A stretch of DNA of 64,000 nt from Pseudobdellovibrionaceae bacterium (GTDB lineage Bacteria; Bdellovibrionota; Bdellovibrionia; Bdellovibrionales; UBA1609). Positions 33,901 to 37,259 of the stretch are shown here, in pieces; position 1 is the stretch's first letter, and each line of letters starts with the position of its first letter. The translations under genes were made by a program, and so were the position numbers. The notes beneath the pieces were generated by a model. It saw nothing but the letters and a program-made list of their open reading frames with translations, had not been told where the DNA came from and did no database searches. The stretch is taken from positions 186,001 to 250,000 of the forward strand of contig JACKAM010000001.1 of the NCBI GenBank assembly GCA_020635075.1, read 5' to 3'.

Positions 33901-35957
33901 ACCACAATGGAACACGAGGCAGCGGCAGCCAGAGAGGCTCCGCAATTTCCACCCGTACCTGGGTAGCTGCCGCCTTTATAAGTAAAAGGTGCTGCCAAGC
34001 CGGTTCCGGCCAAAGCCGTTGCCGTCACAGCACCCGTGTTATCAACCGTAAATGTGAAATCAGTTGAAGAGCCCAGCGCCTGAGTGCCGTAGTCGTATAG
34101 TGGGGCATTGGAGATCAACAACTGGGCCGCGGAAATCCCGGTTCCCGTCACGTCGCGAAGGGCAGCTTTAGGATTCACGCTGTCGTTGTAATCCAACTGA
34201 ATAGTGTCAAAGAAGGCTCCACCGGCGGTGGGAGCAAAGCTCACGACAATGGTACAAGCTTGTGCAGGAGTGAAGCTGGCTCCACATGTACCACCCGTTC
34301 CAGGGTAGCTGCCACCCTTAAAACTAAAGGGGGCAAGGAGTCCTGTTCCCGAAACTGAGGAGGCGGGACCCGTACCAGTATTGGTGACTGTAAAAGTAAA
34401 GTCTGTCACTGAGCCAATGGGCTTGGAAGAGAAGTCGTATATCGGGCCAGCAGATATGTCCAAATACCCGAGATTAGCGCCTGTACCTTGAACATTTCGT
34501 GTCGCCTGTTGGCTTGAAGCTCCATCGCTGTAATCGAGGCGAACAACACCACTGTGAAGACCAGTGGTCGTCGGCGAATAGCTAATAACGATGGTACAAG
34601 TAGAGGCTGCATTGAGAGTGGCGGTACAGGTTCCACCCGTTCCGGGGAAGACACTTCCTTTGTAGCTATAGGGAGCCAACGTAATCCCTGCCGCCAATGA
34701 AGTGGCCGGACTAGCTCCATTGTTGGTGACGGTGAAGGTATGGTCAGTGGTCGAGCTGACCGCCTGCACACCGTAATCATAGACCGGACTATCAGAAAGT
34801 TCGAGAAGAGCTGGAGTGGCGCCCACACCTTGTAGGTCACGTTCCGAGCGATCTGTTCCAACACCATTGGCATAAGACAAGTCGATCTTATCGAGTTTCA
34901 GACCTGATGTCAGCGGAGCAAAAGTCACCACCACGTTACAAACAGCAGCCGGAGCGAGGGTCGCGGCACAATCGCCGCCAGTGCCTGGATAGCTGCCACC
35001 CTTAAATTGGAAGGAGCCAACCATGCCTGTGGCTGTAATGGTGGTAACCGGCAGAGTCCCGATGTTGGTAACGGTGAACGTGTGATCAGCTGTGCTGCCG
35101 ACGACCACGTTGCCAAAGTTGTAGGAAGGATCTTCTGAGATTTCCAGTTTCCCGAGATTAGCGCCTGTACCCTGGATGGATCGCACAGCAAGGCGATCAA
35201 TGTCCCCATCTTTGTAGTTGACCTCTAAGGTGCCAGAGTTAAAGCCAATAGCTGTCGGAGCAAATTCAACAACCAGTGTACAACTGTTTCCGCCATCGAC
35301 CGTGGTTCCACAAGTTCCACCGGTACCAGGGTAAGTCCCGCCCTTAAACTGGAAGGGAAGATCTTTAACCTGGCCAAAGACGTTGGTGGCCTGGGTCGTC
35401 CCGGTGTTGTCGAGAACAAAAGTGTACGAACGTGAACCGCCGACGGCTTCAGTTTCAAAGTTGTAAGTGGGACCATCGGAAATCACTAACAGCTGCTCGG
35501 GATAGGTCGCCAGTGCGCAGCTGATTTTGATCTTGCTGCCTGCGATCTCAGCAAAAATATTAAAGCTCTTGTTGAGAGCATTGGGAGCCAGGACGTTGGT
35601 GGCGACAGATCCGGTACTATCGGATGTTGCACTTTCGGTGAGAATGGTGACACCTGAAGTTCCATCGGTGGAAAACTTGATGTCGATTCCAGGGACGGGA
35701 TCGCCCAGTGGGTCGACGGATTTGACCACCACTGGATAGGTGAACTTCTGTCCGGGCTCAGCAAACTGGTTACAGCCGGTATTGGCCACCAGTGAGATAC
35801 CAAAGCTACCTTTGTCGGAAATTTCCTTGTTACCGGGACCTTCAGAACAAGATGTGATGGTGATAGCCGCAACAGACAAGACGAGGGCCTTGGTCCACAA
35901 GCTGTGAACAAGCGAGAACCGCTTAAGGCTGTAAATAAAACTCAATAAATCCACCAA
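9996..35957 (-). CDS. Giant repeat lipoprotein (about 8,650 residues, choice-of-anchor-D units)
   Basis: One uninterrupted frame of 8,653 codons. The N-terminus has a hydrophobic stretch ending in ITSC (Cys37), a lipobox. About 110 residues of an invasin/Big-like domain follow. From about residue 156 to 8020 there are about 69 tandem units of about 114 residues, close to: ISDGPTYDFGT..A.GS.TDHTF, then NTGG..AT.M.G.GLAAPF.F, KGGSYPGTGGTCGA.L, CTIVVTYSPTATG and DY.DG....TRDVQGTGA. This is the choice-of-anchor-D (ASPM/SPD-2/Hydin) beta-sandwich. Each unit has a Cys-x9-Cys pair. The last 630 residues have about six GLUG motifs (GGLVG..., about 8100-8310) and then a LamG/concanavalin-like region (about 8360-8590). 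The start is a TTG at 35957; GTG at 35954, or a TTG giving MWTKALVLS (about 35900), are alternatives. It is probably a very long surface adhesin or spacer that presents its C-terminal domains far from the cell. Confidence 0.93.
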   Translation of the reverse strand: MVDLLSFIYSLKRFSLVHSLWTKALVLSVAAITITSCSEGPGNKEISDKGSFGISLVANTGCNQFAEPGQKFTYPVVVKSVDPLGDPVPGIDIKFSTDGTSGVTILTESATSDSTGSVATNVLAPNALNKSFNIFAEIAGSKIKISCALATYPEQLLVISDGPTYNFETEAVGGSRSYTFVLDNTGTTQATNVFGQVKDLPFQFKGGTYPGTGGTCGTTVDGGNSCTLVVEFAPTAIGFNSGTLEVNYKDGDIDRLAVRSIQGTGANLGKLEISEDPSYNFGNVVVGSTADHTFTVTNIGTLPVTTITATGMVGSFQFKGGSYPGTGGDCAATLAPAAVCNVVVTFAPLTSGLKLDKIDLSYANGVGTDRSERDLQGVGATPALLELSDSPVYDYGVQAVSSTTDHTFTVTNNGASPATSLAAGITLAPYSYKGSVFPGTGGTCTATLNAASTCTIVISYSPTTTGLHSGVVRLDYSDGASSQQATRNVQGTGANLGYLDISAGPIYDFSSKPIGSVTDFTFTVTNTGTGPASSVSGTGLLAPFSFKGGSYPGTGGTCGASFTPAQACTIVVSFAPTAGGAFFDTIQLDYNDSVNPKAALRDVTGTGISAAQLLISNAPLYDYGTQALGSSTDFTFTVDNTGAVTATALAGTGLAAPFTYKGGSYPGTGGNCGASLAAAASCSIVVTYSPTTTGAHTDTIQIDYNDGAVAQSATRDIQGSGTNNAVLAISDNPQYDFGTLGLGATAEHTFTVDNTGGISATGVSAVALSAPYSFKGGTYPGTGGSCGATLVAAGSCSIVVVFAPTTTGVHASSIQLDYNDGSGPQSSVRNIIGQGADAANLVISDGPTYDFGTKAVSTQTDKTFNVNNAGGLTATGMSGAGLAAPFSYKGGSYPGTGGNCGATLASGASCNIVVAYTPTATGVHSDTVEINYNDGTGPQIATRDVTGTGATVALLSLSDGPTYDYGTQAIGSTNDHIFTMNNTGGLPATALLDLGLTAPFSFKGGSYPGTGGTCSATLAASASCVLVVTYAPTTTGIHTDTIQVSYNDGLAPQTVSRDLQGTGAAAALVTISDGPTYNYGSQAVGSDTDHSFTLNNSGSITATAMAGTGLASPFAFKGGTYPGTGGNCGLTLAAAGTCTIVVTYSPTATGAHSDTIQVDYNDGTSTINATRDVQGTGTTAASLSISEAPFYDYGTQALGATVDHTFTVDNTGGIPASAMSGTGLAAPFTFKGGSYPGTGGSCGATLAAAANCTIVVTYVPTVAGPHSDTIQIDYDDGVSATNTTRDVQGTGAVAAFLSISDGATFDFGTVALTATSEHSFTVTNTGGLTATTIAGSGLVAPFAFKGGSYPGTGGTCSASLAAAGTCTIIVTYAPTASGVHNDTIVLDYNNGLIAAAANRDVQGTGASAANITISDSPLYNYGTLATSSSADHTFVVNNTGGVTATALAGSGLAAPFTFKGGSYPGTGGNCAASLTGGTSCTIVVNYAPTTTGVHNDTLQLDFNDGIAANSASVDVTGTGATTALLAISDGPLYDFGGLALGASATYSFTITNSGGVAATSMSGTGLIPPFSFDGGSYPGTGGTCGATLASAANCTIVVKFLPTTNGLHTDTIQVDYDDGSGAQSVSRDVQGTGLSAALLVISDGPTYDFGPKALSSVTEKTFTVNNTGDVAASSMAGVALVAPFAYKGGGAYPGTGGTCGAALANGASCTIVVTYSPTANGPHSDNLRVNYDNGVSAQVSSRPLQGTGADPANLTISDGPTYDFGIRSVGSTVDHTFTVDNIGGVPATAVIPSSLTAPFSYKGGLFPGTGGTCGGTINNGTNCTIVVTFAPVSVNTYADTMQLDYNDGVTPQSVARPLAGEGATLGFLVISDGPTFDYGTQATGSSTDHTFTVNNTGGMTTTGITPAAIGAPFGFKGGGYPGTGGTCGASLANGANCTIVVTYAPSIAGVHNGTIRLDYNDGVNPANSTRAVTGTAADPAVLSISNGPTYDFGVIAVGASIDFTFSVNNTGGVSATGVSGLGLAAPFSFKGGTYPGTGGNCGPSVAPSTSCNIVVTFAPTATGLFLDTIQMDYHDGTANTNATRPVQGTASSPALLTISDGPLYDFGSKAIGSNTQFAFTVTNIGGVPATSVSGAGLAIPFTFAGGAYPGVGGTCTSVINNGSACTVVVNFSPVAPGLQVDTMDINYTDGVSPQVVSRDMQGMASSSALLAISDGPTYDFGAKATGSSTDYTFTVDNTGDVAATAMSGTGLAAPFTFKGGSYPGTGGTCAAFLNALSNCTIVVTYSPVSTGGHADTVQIDYFDGVVSKNSTRDLTGTGADPALLNISGGPLVDFGNNAIGGTATQLLTVTNAGGVPATGMAGSGLAAPFSFNGGTYPGSGGNCGATLAAGANCQIQVAYTPTVTGLHADTVQVDYNDGVSAQNSQRDLQGTGVLAGFLTITDGPTYDYGTIAVGASADHTFTISNTGGATATAMNSSALTAPFSYKGGTYPGTGGNCSASLNAAANCTIVVTYAPAGAGVHSDTIQINYNNSLIVTSSTRDIQGTGATPASLAISDGPTYNYGNLAVGLSADKTFTVTNSGGVSASSVSAGTLTAPFSYKGGVFPGTGGTCTAIIPGLGNCTIVVTYSPTATGVHSDTISLNYNDGIGAQNTTRDIQGSSATLAVITISDAVLYDYGTQPLGSNTDHTFNLNNTGGVPATALAGTGLAAPFSYKGGSYPGTGGSCGATLNNGVSCSIVVTYSPTAPGLHADTIQIDYNDGSSVVNATRDVQGTGASAAFLAVSDGPFYDYGTKANGSTTDYTFTVDNTGSIAATTIAGSGLVAPFTFKGGSYPGTGGSCASSLAAGSNCTIVVTYAPTVSGLHNDTIQLDYNDGLAPQTSTRDVQGTGAAPALLSISDGPTYDYGTRAIGAAVDHSFTVDNLGGITATAVNNVALTAPFSFKGGTYPGTGGNCGATLAAGSSCTMVVTYSPASSGLHTDTVQLDYNNGVNSQSSTRPVQGTGASLGFLTLSDGPTFDYGTQATGSATDHTFVVNNTGGVTTTGMAGSGLIPPFAFKGGSYPGTGGNCTTTLAPAGTCNIVVTYSPTASGAHADTIILDYNDGVAAQSVTGDVQGTGAAAAVLAISDGPTYDFGTFAVGSSNDYTFTVNNTGGVTAAGISGTGLAAPFTFKGGSYPGTGGTCGASLAGGGSCTLVVNYSPTATGVHTDTIQLDYNNGASAQNSLRDIQGTATSPALIAISDGPTYDFGPRALGSTLDKAFTLSNSGGVPATSVAGSGLAAPFEFKGGSYPGLGGTCGATIANGANCTVVVSFTPTAPGLASDTFDIDYNDGAAAQTSSRDIQGTGNSAAVLAISDGPTYNFNSQTVGSATDATLTINNTGSVTATAIAGSGLAAPFTFKGGSFPGTGGTCTASLSAGGSCSVVLTYSPLATGVHNDTLVIDYNDGASPKTATRDVTGTGVGAALLVVSNSPLYDFGDVATGSSKEFTFTINNGGGSSASAMSGTGLAAPFTYKGGTYPGTGGTCGVSLASGANCTVIAVFAPTVTGLQTDTMQIDYFDGAAAQSATRDIQGTGVIAAFLTVSDGPTFDFGTKARGSNTDHTFTINNTGGASATSMAGGALAAPYTYKGGSYPGTGGTCSSSLAVAGSCTIVVTFSPTTNGIHTTTLNLNYNDGVGAAVGARDVQGTGADPAVLAISDGPTYNFGTLTVGGTADFTFTVDNSGGVPSTVMAGSGLAAPYTFKGGSYPGTGGDCSASLAAGGSCTMVVTFNPTITGVFGDTIQLAYNDGAAAQSATRDVSGTAGTPAILSISNAPFYDFGTKPLGSVTDFTLSVNNTGGANATSVAGSGLAAPFTFKDGSYPGTGGTCGATINQSSSCSIVVTYTPTATGLQTDTVQLDYNDGVAPQTATRDVQGTGANAAFLAISDGPLYDFGNKALGSVSEHSLVVNNTGSLTATGITGSGLAAPFVFKGGSYPGTGGTCSASLAAAANCSIVITYSPTALGAHSDTMQLDYNDGLSPQVSTRDLQGTGVAAASLLISDGATYDYGTKGIGSTSDHTFTVDNTGGVDATSMMGSGLGAPFSFKGGSYPGTGGTCGASLAAAGSCTIVVSYAPTATGLLSDTIQLDYNNGATTTNTTRDIQGTGANLAFLAISNGPTFDFGTRAISSTAEHTFTVDNTGGVIATAMAGSGLAAPFNFKGGSYPGTGGTCAATLAAAGSCTIVVTYSPSAAVVSNDTLVLDYFDGDSTINATRDMVGTGAPSALLSISDGPVYNYGARAVGSATDYTFTVNNIGGVTATSIANAAIGAPFAFKGGSYPGTGGSCGASLAASTNCTLVLTYSPTATGAHSDTLQLNYNNGVSGVNSSITVQGNGTSPAVLAISDGPTYNYGSKALGSSTDRIFTVNNTGGVTASSIDGVGLAAPFEFKDGSYPGTGGSCGLTLANGANCTVVVTFSPTAAGPASDTMDITYNDGAAPQTASRDLTGTGASSALLVISNNPTYDFSNKPVGSTTDATLTVDNTGAVTATTMAGNGLAAPFTFKGGSYPGSGGTCGASLTAGGTCSIVITYAPTATGAHSDTINIDYNNGASLVAATRDVAGTGVGPATLVLSNSPLYNYGTKATGSSTDATLTLDNTGGYQASSIAGLGLAAPFSFKGGTYPGTGGSCGTTLSAGSNCTVVVTYSPSTVAVHSDTIQIDYNDGVSAQSETRDVQGTGVVAASLDISHGPTYDFGTKALGSNTDHTFTIDNTGGATATAIAPGVLTAPFTFKGGSYPGTGGTCAGSLAAAGSCTVVVTYSPTATGIHSDTMTLNYQDGAGAAVSNRDVQGIGANPAVIAISNAPNFDFGTVTVGSTTDQTLTLDNTGGVPATLMSGTGLAAPFSFKDGTYPGTGGTCTASLNAGANCTIVVTFNPTIAGVFNDTVQIDYNDGAAVQNATRALDGTAGTAAILAISNAPFYDFGTKPLGSNTDQTLTINNTGGSPATSMAGTGLAAPFTFKGGSYPGGGGTCAATLANGANCTIVVTYSPTASGAHSDAVQIDYNDGVSAQSATRDVQGSGANAALLVISNNPLYDFGTLAVGASGDFSFTVNNTGALTATAITGTGLAAPFTYKGGGYPGTGGTCGASLGSGGNCTVVVTYSPTAAGLHSDSIQLDYNDGLSPQSATRDIQGTGADAALLTISDGPTYNYGTQAVGANVDKTFTVTNGGGVAASSMAPVALTAPFAYKGGTYPGTGGNCGASLAASGNCTLVVTYSPTATGPHSDTLQVDYNDGAAATNSSITVQGTGATLAFLAISHGPSFDYGTRALGSATDNTFTVDNTGGVTATGLSGSGLAAPFDYKGGSFPGSGGSCTGTLAAGANCTIVVTYSPTTAAVHNDTIQVDYNDGSGVVASTRDVTGTGANAALLSISNGPTFDFGSKAVGSTSDQTLTVDNIGGVPATGMAGTGLAAPYTFKGGGYPGTGGTCGVTLANGSNCTIIVTFAPTVTGTFNDTVQIDYNNGATGVNSTRDLQGTGTAPASLELSDIPYDYGTKALGSTTDFTFTMSNTGGVTATSITGSGLAAPFEFKGGGYPGLGGTCSTTLANGANCTVVVSFSPTAAVTSNDTILIDYNDGAAPAQGTGAIQGTGNSAALLVFADAPTYDFSNRALGSTSEYTLTVNNTGAVTATTMAGAGLAAPFTFKGGSYPGTGGSCAASLVAAGSCTVVVQYSPVSSGAHSDTIDLTYNDGASGKTANIDLTGNGVAPALLTLSNSPTYNYGSRATGSSTDFTFTVDNTGGYQATAMAGSGLAAPYAFKGGGYPGSGGTCGVTLAAASNCTIVVTYSPTATGVHNDTIVVDYNDGAATQAANRDVTGTGVIAAYLDISDAATYDFGTKATGSSSDHTFTVTNSGGTAATGMSGAALTAPFSYKGGTYPGTGGDCSASLNTAGTCSIVVTYAPTANGIHTDTLTINYNDGIGAQASNRDIQGAGADPAVINISEADPYDYGQRSVGSSTDYTFTLDNSGGVIATAMNGMGLAAPYSFKDGTYPGTGGTCTGSLAAAANCTIVVTFAPVATGVQTDTIDINYNNGISGQVSSRDLTGNGVNPAFLTIDSGPIYDFGEQALGSTTEHTFTVNNTGGISATAMGGTGLLAPFRFKGGAYPGSGGTCAATLNAAASCTVVVEFLPTALGIRSDTIEINYNDGGGVQVALRAVQGTGAGAAFITITEAPIYDFGVQAVGSNTDHTFTLENTGSVKAVSMAGSGLAAPYSFKGGSYPGTGGTCGVELDKALTCTVIVTFSPTTLTGPFADTFIVDYNDGAVPQSSARNVTGNSANPALLTITDTPLYDYLTQGVGSVTDHTFTINNIGGVPATGIAESGLSLPFLMKDGSFPGTGGTCGSVLSNGSSCTIVVSFAPTANGLRSDTIEVDYNDGAGPQTVTNNVQGTGAPLANLIISDGATYDFGTKALGSTTEKTFNIDNTGGVPATGITGTGLATPWSFKGGSYPGTGGNCGVTINAGATCQIVVVYSPISLGALSDTIEINYFDSVNNQMATRDVSGTGANAAQLAISDGATYDFLSHAIGSVTEKVFTVNNNGGVDATTIVPQAILAPFRYKGSTYPGTGGTCGVTLAAGGNCTLVVEYAPTATGTQSDDIVLDYYDGAANQFVDRDITGTSTNPANLQISDGATYNFGTWAIGATTEKTFTINNTGGTDATAMAEVALALPYAFKDGSYPGTGGNCGATLAFGTGCTVVVTFNPTASQVYNTTLQINYFDGANGQVAARPITGTGGSAALLNISETDPYDYGLQALGSNTDHVFTVTNDGSVSATSMAGVAIAAPFSWKGGTYPGTGGTCNTSLTASSSCSVVVTYSPTVVGAQSTTFQISYNDGVVGQVSSRDVQGTADNGAILSVSDDPWNFGTLPAGASTEKLFTVSNTGGVAATSITGVGLAAPFAFKGGSYPGTGGTCGATLGIGGSCTIYVTYSPTAAGSFNDTAQINYWDGAVAQSATLDLSGSAVSNALLVISDGATYNYGTRATGSQTDFTFTVTNTGGFNATLVSGVGLAAPFTYAGGTFPGSGGTCTATISTGGNCTMVVRYAPTATGVHNDTIDIQYNNGASTVSSYRAVTGTGANPASLSISNSPFYDYGTQALTSNTDYTFTVTNSGGVPATTVIESTGQPLAAPFDFVGGNYPGTGGTCTGTINNGANCTIVVRYTPTATGFLSDNIVLSYDNGASTQSTSREVRGTGANAAVLAWTDGATYDFGSVAVGSYVDRTFSIINNGGVAATSMVLFGIGGDFIYVGGSYPGTGGTCGTTLNPSNTCDVVIRFQPTSATPKFTTMSMQYDDGAGLQSEGIDLLGSGAALAFLTISDGGTYSYGTQAISSTTPHTFTLTNIGTVGATAIAGSGLAGAFAFAGGGTFPGGGTCGATLGAGASCTFIANFTPPSGGSFNDTIVIDFHDGAQMQNRNRDVTGIGATAGQITFTPDPRDFGTRANGSNTDGTITLDNVGGVPTTAMGSTSLAAPFQYKGGSYPGTGGTCNTTLSAGSTCTLIVTYSPTAVGFLNDDVTIDYHDGAVTTSATGWVQGTGALPATLNFSEGDPYNFGTMATGSSTDHTITISNDGGVTATPMLGTGLAAPYTFKGGFYPGTGGNCGSSLAPAATCTIVINYSPVTIGTHNDTINISYNNGVGSTSANLNVTGVGQGPADLSLSTSSVNWGTKAVNSTNDYTITITNVGSLQATSMGSVGAAAPFSFKGGSYPGSGGNCGATLNNATACTIVLEYAPTVLGLASDTIVIDFHDGVQAQTRNISVQGTAANPAVLAISNSPNYDFGTVQVGNTPNVLLTISNTGGVEANPVFPSGTPAPYQFTGGTYPGTGGTCSTSLAASANCTIDVTFAPTIAGNFNSGYYITINYFDGVSAQVVSREVRGIATSPAVLVISDATTYNFGSQTVNSVTDKTFTITNNGSLQATVMTGTGLAAPFTFKGGSYPGGGSCGATLNGGQNCTIVVSFQPTAASVYNDTIQIDYNDGVQAQSSLRPVTGTGATSGFCVGKLANAPFASGTGSGGDPYTICTITQLAQINSYRSSSFKLMDTLDFSGQSFTPLGGVSGSNEFTGTFDGNNLAINNISYSSSNNLVGFFGETTGSAAIKNVVLNNITISGNNYVGGLVGRLNGGSVTNSFVNSGTVTGNNSSTAGDGVGGLIGSMSGGTTVSRSGSGAAVVGPYNGGGLVGYAGGNISESYATGTVTGATQDTGGLVGELAANISDSYAKGNVSGNNGAGGLVGQFASGTIDRAYSKGNVTGSSNLGGLIGFGSGTTNNSFWDTNTSGQASSAGGTGQNTNNMKDQTTYTTWDFVTMWKREANNYPALAYLNHSTPPVVPASITFNEKFEAAGTDQTWNAAVTDTGNVFDDDAASSAVGSPTGWGSQCLKVDLDGTSGTRAYRNTGVTAMNQSWYSFQVVITDFGTLGDNITLAQAMNSAATATAWEARLKDTGSNKRLSFMVYANGSPTEYQWPSSGTLELNQVYAVEINWDIDMNKWRVLVNGNNVASGNLSGSATTLAIGHQIVGADTGPTTTNTIYYLDRFHVTEPLYPAAMSMDTEATITLTYNDENADQAQSCSLYNMQNVTVTTPCLCNSGTCTVGVTGTSGYTGAARFDYRVNANGQQSNMGTASLDIQ
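11900..35495 (-). repeat. Tandem array of about 69 units of about 342 bp within the giant gene
   Basis: By hand count the unit start motif (ISDGPTYDFG or a variant) occurs 69 times, and 23.6 kb divided by 69 gives 342 bases, matching the unit length. Units are clearly diverged at the DNA level, with many silent changes even between best-matching copies, so the array is not an assembly artefact of identical repeats. Length is very constant; a few units (about numbers 48, 60, 65 and 67) lack one or two residues in the first strand. Units toward the C-terminus, roughly 53 onward, are the most diverged. A ten-unit higher-order period is described under findings. Confidence 0.9.
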
Positions 35958-36090
35958 CGCTCCGCGAGTTTTATTGTCGTCTGTTTCAATGTCATCGACG
36001 TGTTCACTTCAGTTGAGTTGAAATTGACGGCTGTTATATAGATGCTCTATCGGCCCATCTGGCCTTTAGGTTGAGTAAATGGCGTCCTGA

Positions 36091-36116
36091 TGTGAGAATT
36101 TGCAGGAGTTCTCACA
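36091..36116. promoter_or_regulatory. Perfect 8-base inverted repeat (possible operator)
   Basis: TGTGAGAA, ten-base spacer, TTCTCACA. The symmetry and spacing fit a dimeric helix-turn-helix regulator site, but a hairpin in a transcript leader is also possible. Confidence 0.35.
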
Positions 36117-36161
36117 AATCAGGCTGAGTCTGAGACAGACATTCTGAGACATTCAGTATTG

Positions 36162-36198
36162 GGCCAAAGTCGGTGAGTTAAAGTGAACCACTTTGGCC
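36162..36198. promoter_or_regulatory. Perfect 9-base inverted repeat
   Basis: GGCCAAAGT and ACTTTGGCC separated by 19 bases, about 105 bases upstream of the FN3-like gene. It could be an operator pair or an RNA hairpin in the leader. Confidence 0.3.
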
Positions 36199-36301
36199 AA
36201 TTGTCTTGTCTTTTGGCGAGGTCTTGGTGAGCCATCAAGAGGGCCAGATCAGATATGATTTCAGTCACTTGATGCTGCCTTTCAATTTAAATTCTGTTTA
36301 A

Positions 36302-37246
36302 ATGATAAAGGCGTATTTAACATCAACCGGGTGTCACATCATTAGGCTCACATCGACTTCCATTTTTCGCGTGATCTTCTGTCTCGCGCTATCAGTTTGT
36401 CTCCCTTTGGCCTATGGACAAGAGGGTGAAACGGCGACTGTCGAGGTAGGTTGGGAAGAAATGGCCGGTGCCATTTCCTATGAGCTGGAGTTTAAACCTT
36501 TGGACACCGCTCGCCCGCCGCTGAGCTATAAAACTCCCAAGTCTTCCTATCGAACTGAGCTGCCCCAGGGCCGTTATCAGTTTCGCATTCGCTCAGTCGC
36601 CAAAGGTGGGCGACTGGGAGAGTGGAGTGAATCGGTTGAGCTGTTGGCCGGGTCCTTTGAGGTGGATCTCAAGGCTCCAGCAAATGGCAAGATGATAAAA
36701 GCTAAAGGTGCTCAGGCGACAGTGAACTTTATTTGGGATGCCGTTCGCGGGGCCAAAGAGTACCACTTTCGAGTTTGGGAGGTGAACGAGGGCCGGGCAA
36801 AATCCAGGATCCAACGGGTGTTCAAAAGCAGTATGCCCGTCCAACTGACTGTCGGACGAAAATACATGTGGGAAGTGGGAGTGCTCACCAAGAGTGGGGT
36901 GAGCTACCAACGAAAGTCGGATCCGTTTTTCTTCACCCTGTATGGGAGCAAGATCCCCTCTCCTGAAATAACCAACATTTCTCTACGCGATGATCGTCCG
37001 CGCATTGAGTGGCGCACGGTCGAAGATGCCAAGGTCAACATTCAGCTCTTTCACAGAGAGATAGGTCAGGACAAATGGACCCTGCTTACTGAGGAAAAGG
37101 AAGTGAATAAATCTTACTGGCGGTTGGATCAAGAGCTAGAGCCAGGGCAGTACCGCATCATTCTTATCGCTACCGGCGCCCTCCGCGGCAACTCCGACCC
37201 CGCCACCCGCGAATTCGCCGTCAAACCCGGCCACCTTCCCCAATAG
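36302..37246 (+). CDS. Secreted fibronectin type III-like protein
   Basis: 314 residues. The N-terminus has a long polar stretch and then a hydrophobic core (IFRVIFCLALSVCLPLAYG), a signal peptide with probable cleavage near AYGQ. The mature part reads as about three tandem beta-sandwich modules of about 90 residues. Each has the fibronectin-III pattern: W before an acidic A..Y.LE strand (VGWEEMAGAISYELEF; FIWDAVRGAKEYHFRV; RIEWRTVEDAKVNIQL) and a Y.(F/W).V or QYRI strand (GRYQFRIRSVAKGG; YMWEVGVLTKSG; GQYRIILIATG). Likely periplasmic or surface, with a binding or scaffold role. It is divergent from the giant lipoprotein gene and shares its upstream region. The last 80 bases are strongly C-rich compared with the rest. 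Confidence 0.75.
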   Translation: MIKAYLTSTGCHIIRLTSTSIFRVIFCLALSVCLPLAYGQEGETATVEVGWEEMAGAISYELEFKPLDTARPPLSYKTPKSSYRTELPQGRYQFRIRSVAKGGRLGEWSESVELLAGSFEVDLKAPANGKMIKAKGAQATVNFIWDAVRGAKEYHFRVWEVNEGRAKSRIQRVFKSSMPVQLTVGRKYMWEVGVLTKSGVSYQRKSDPFFFTLYGSKIPSPEITNISLRDDRPRIEWRTVEDAKVNIQLFHREIGQDKWTLLTEEKEVNKSYWRLDQELEPGQYRIILIATGALRGNSDPATREFAVKPGHLPQ

Positions 37247-37259
37247 GTACCCGATATCG

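Larger units (their letters stand above)
35958..36301. promoter_or_regulatory. Divergent control region of the giant gene and the FN3-like gene
   Basis: A 344-base gap between two divergent genes for exported proteins. It contains two perfect inverted repeats (36091-36116 and 36162-36198) and a direct repeat TCTGAGAC at 36129-36136 and 36143-36150. I cannot place promoter boxes with confidence. The concentration of symmetric sequences suggests one or more regulator sites shared by both genes. Confidence 0.4.

Noticed and set aside
11900..35495. CRISPR array as an explanation for the regular 342-base period
   Set aside because: The period is far too long, the repeats are coding and diverged, and there are no short identical repeats or cas genes.
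9996..35957. Non-ribosomal peptide or polyketide synthase as an explanation for the giant gene
   Set aside because: No adenylation, ketosynthase or carrier motifs are present; the units are beta-sandwich repeats behind a lipobox.
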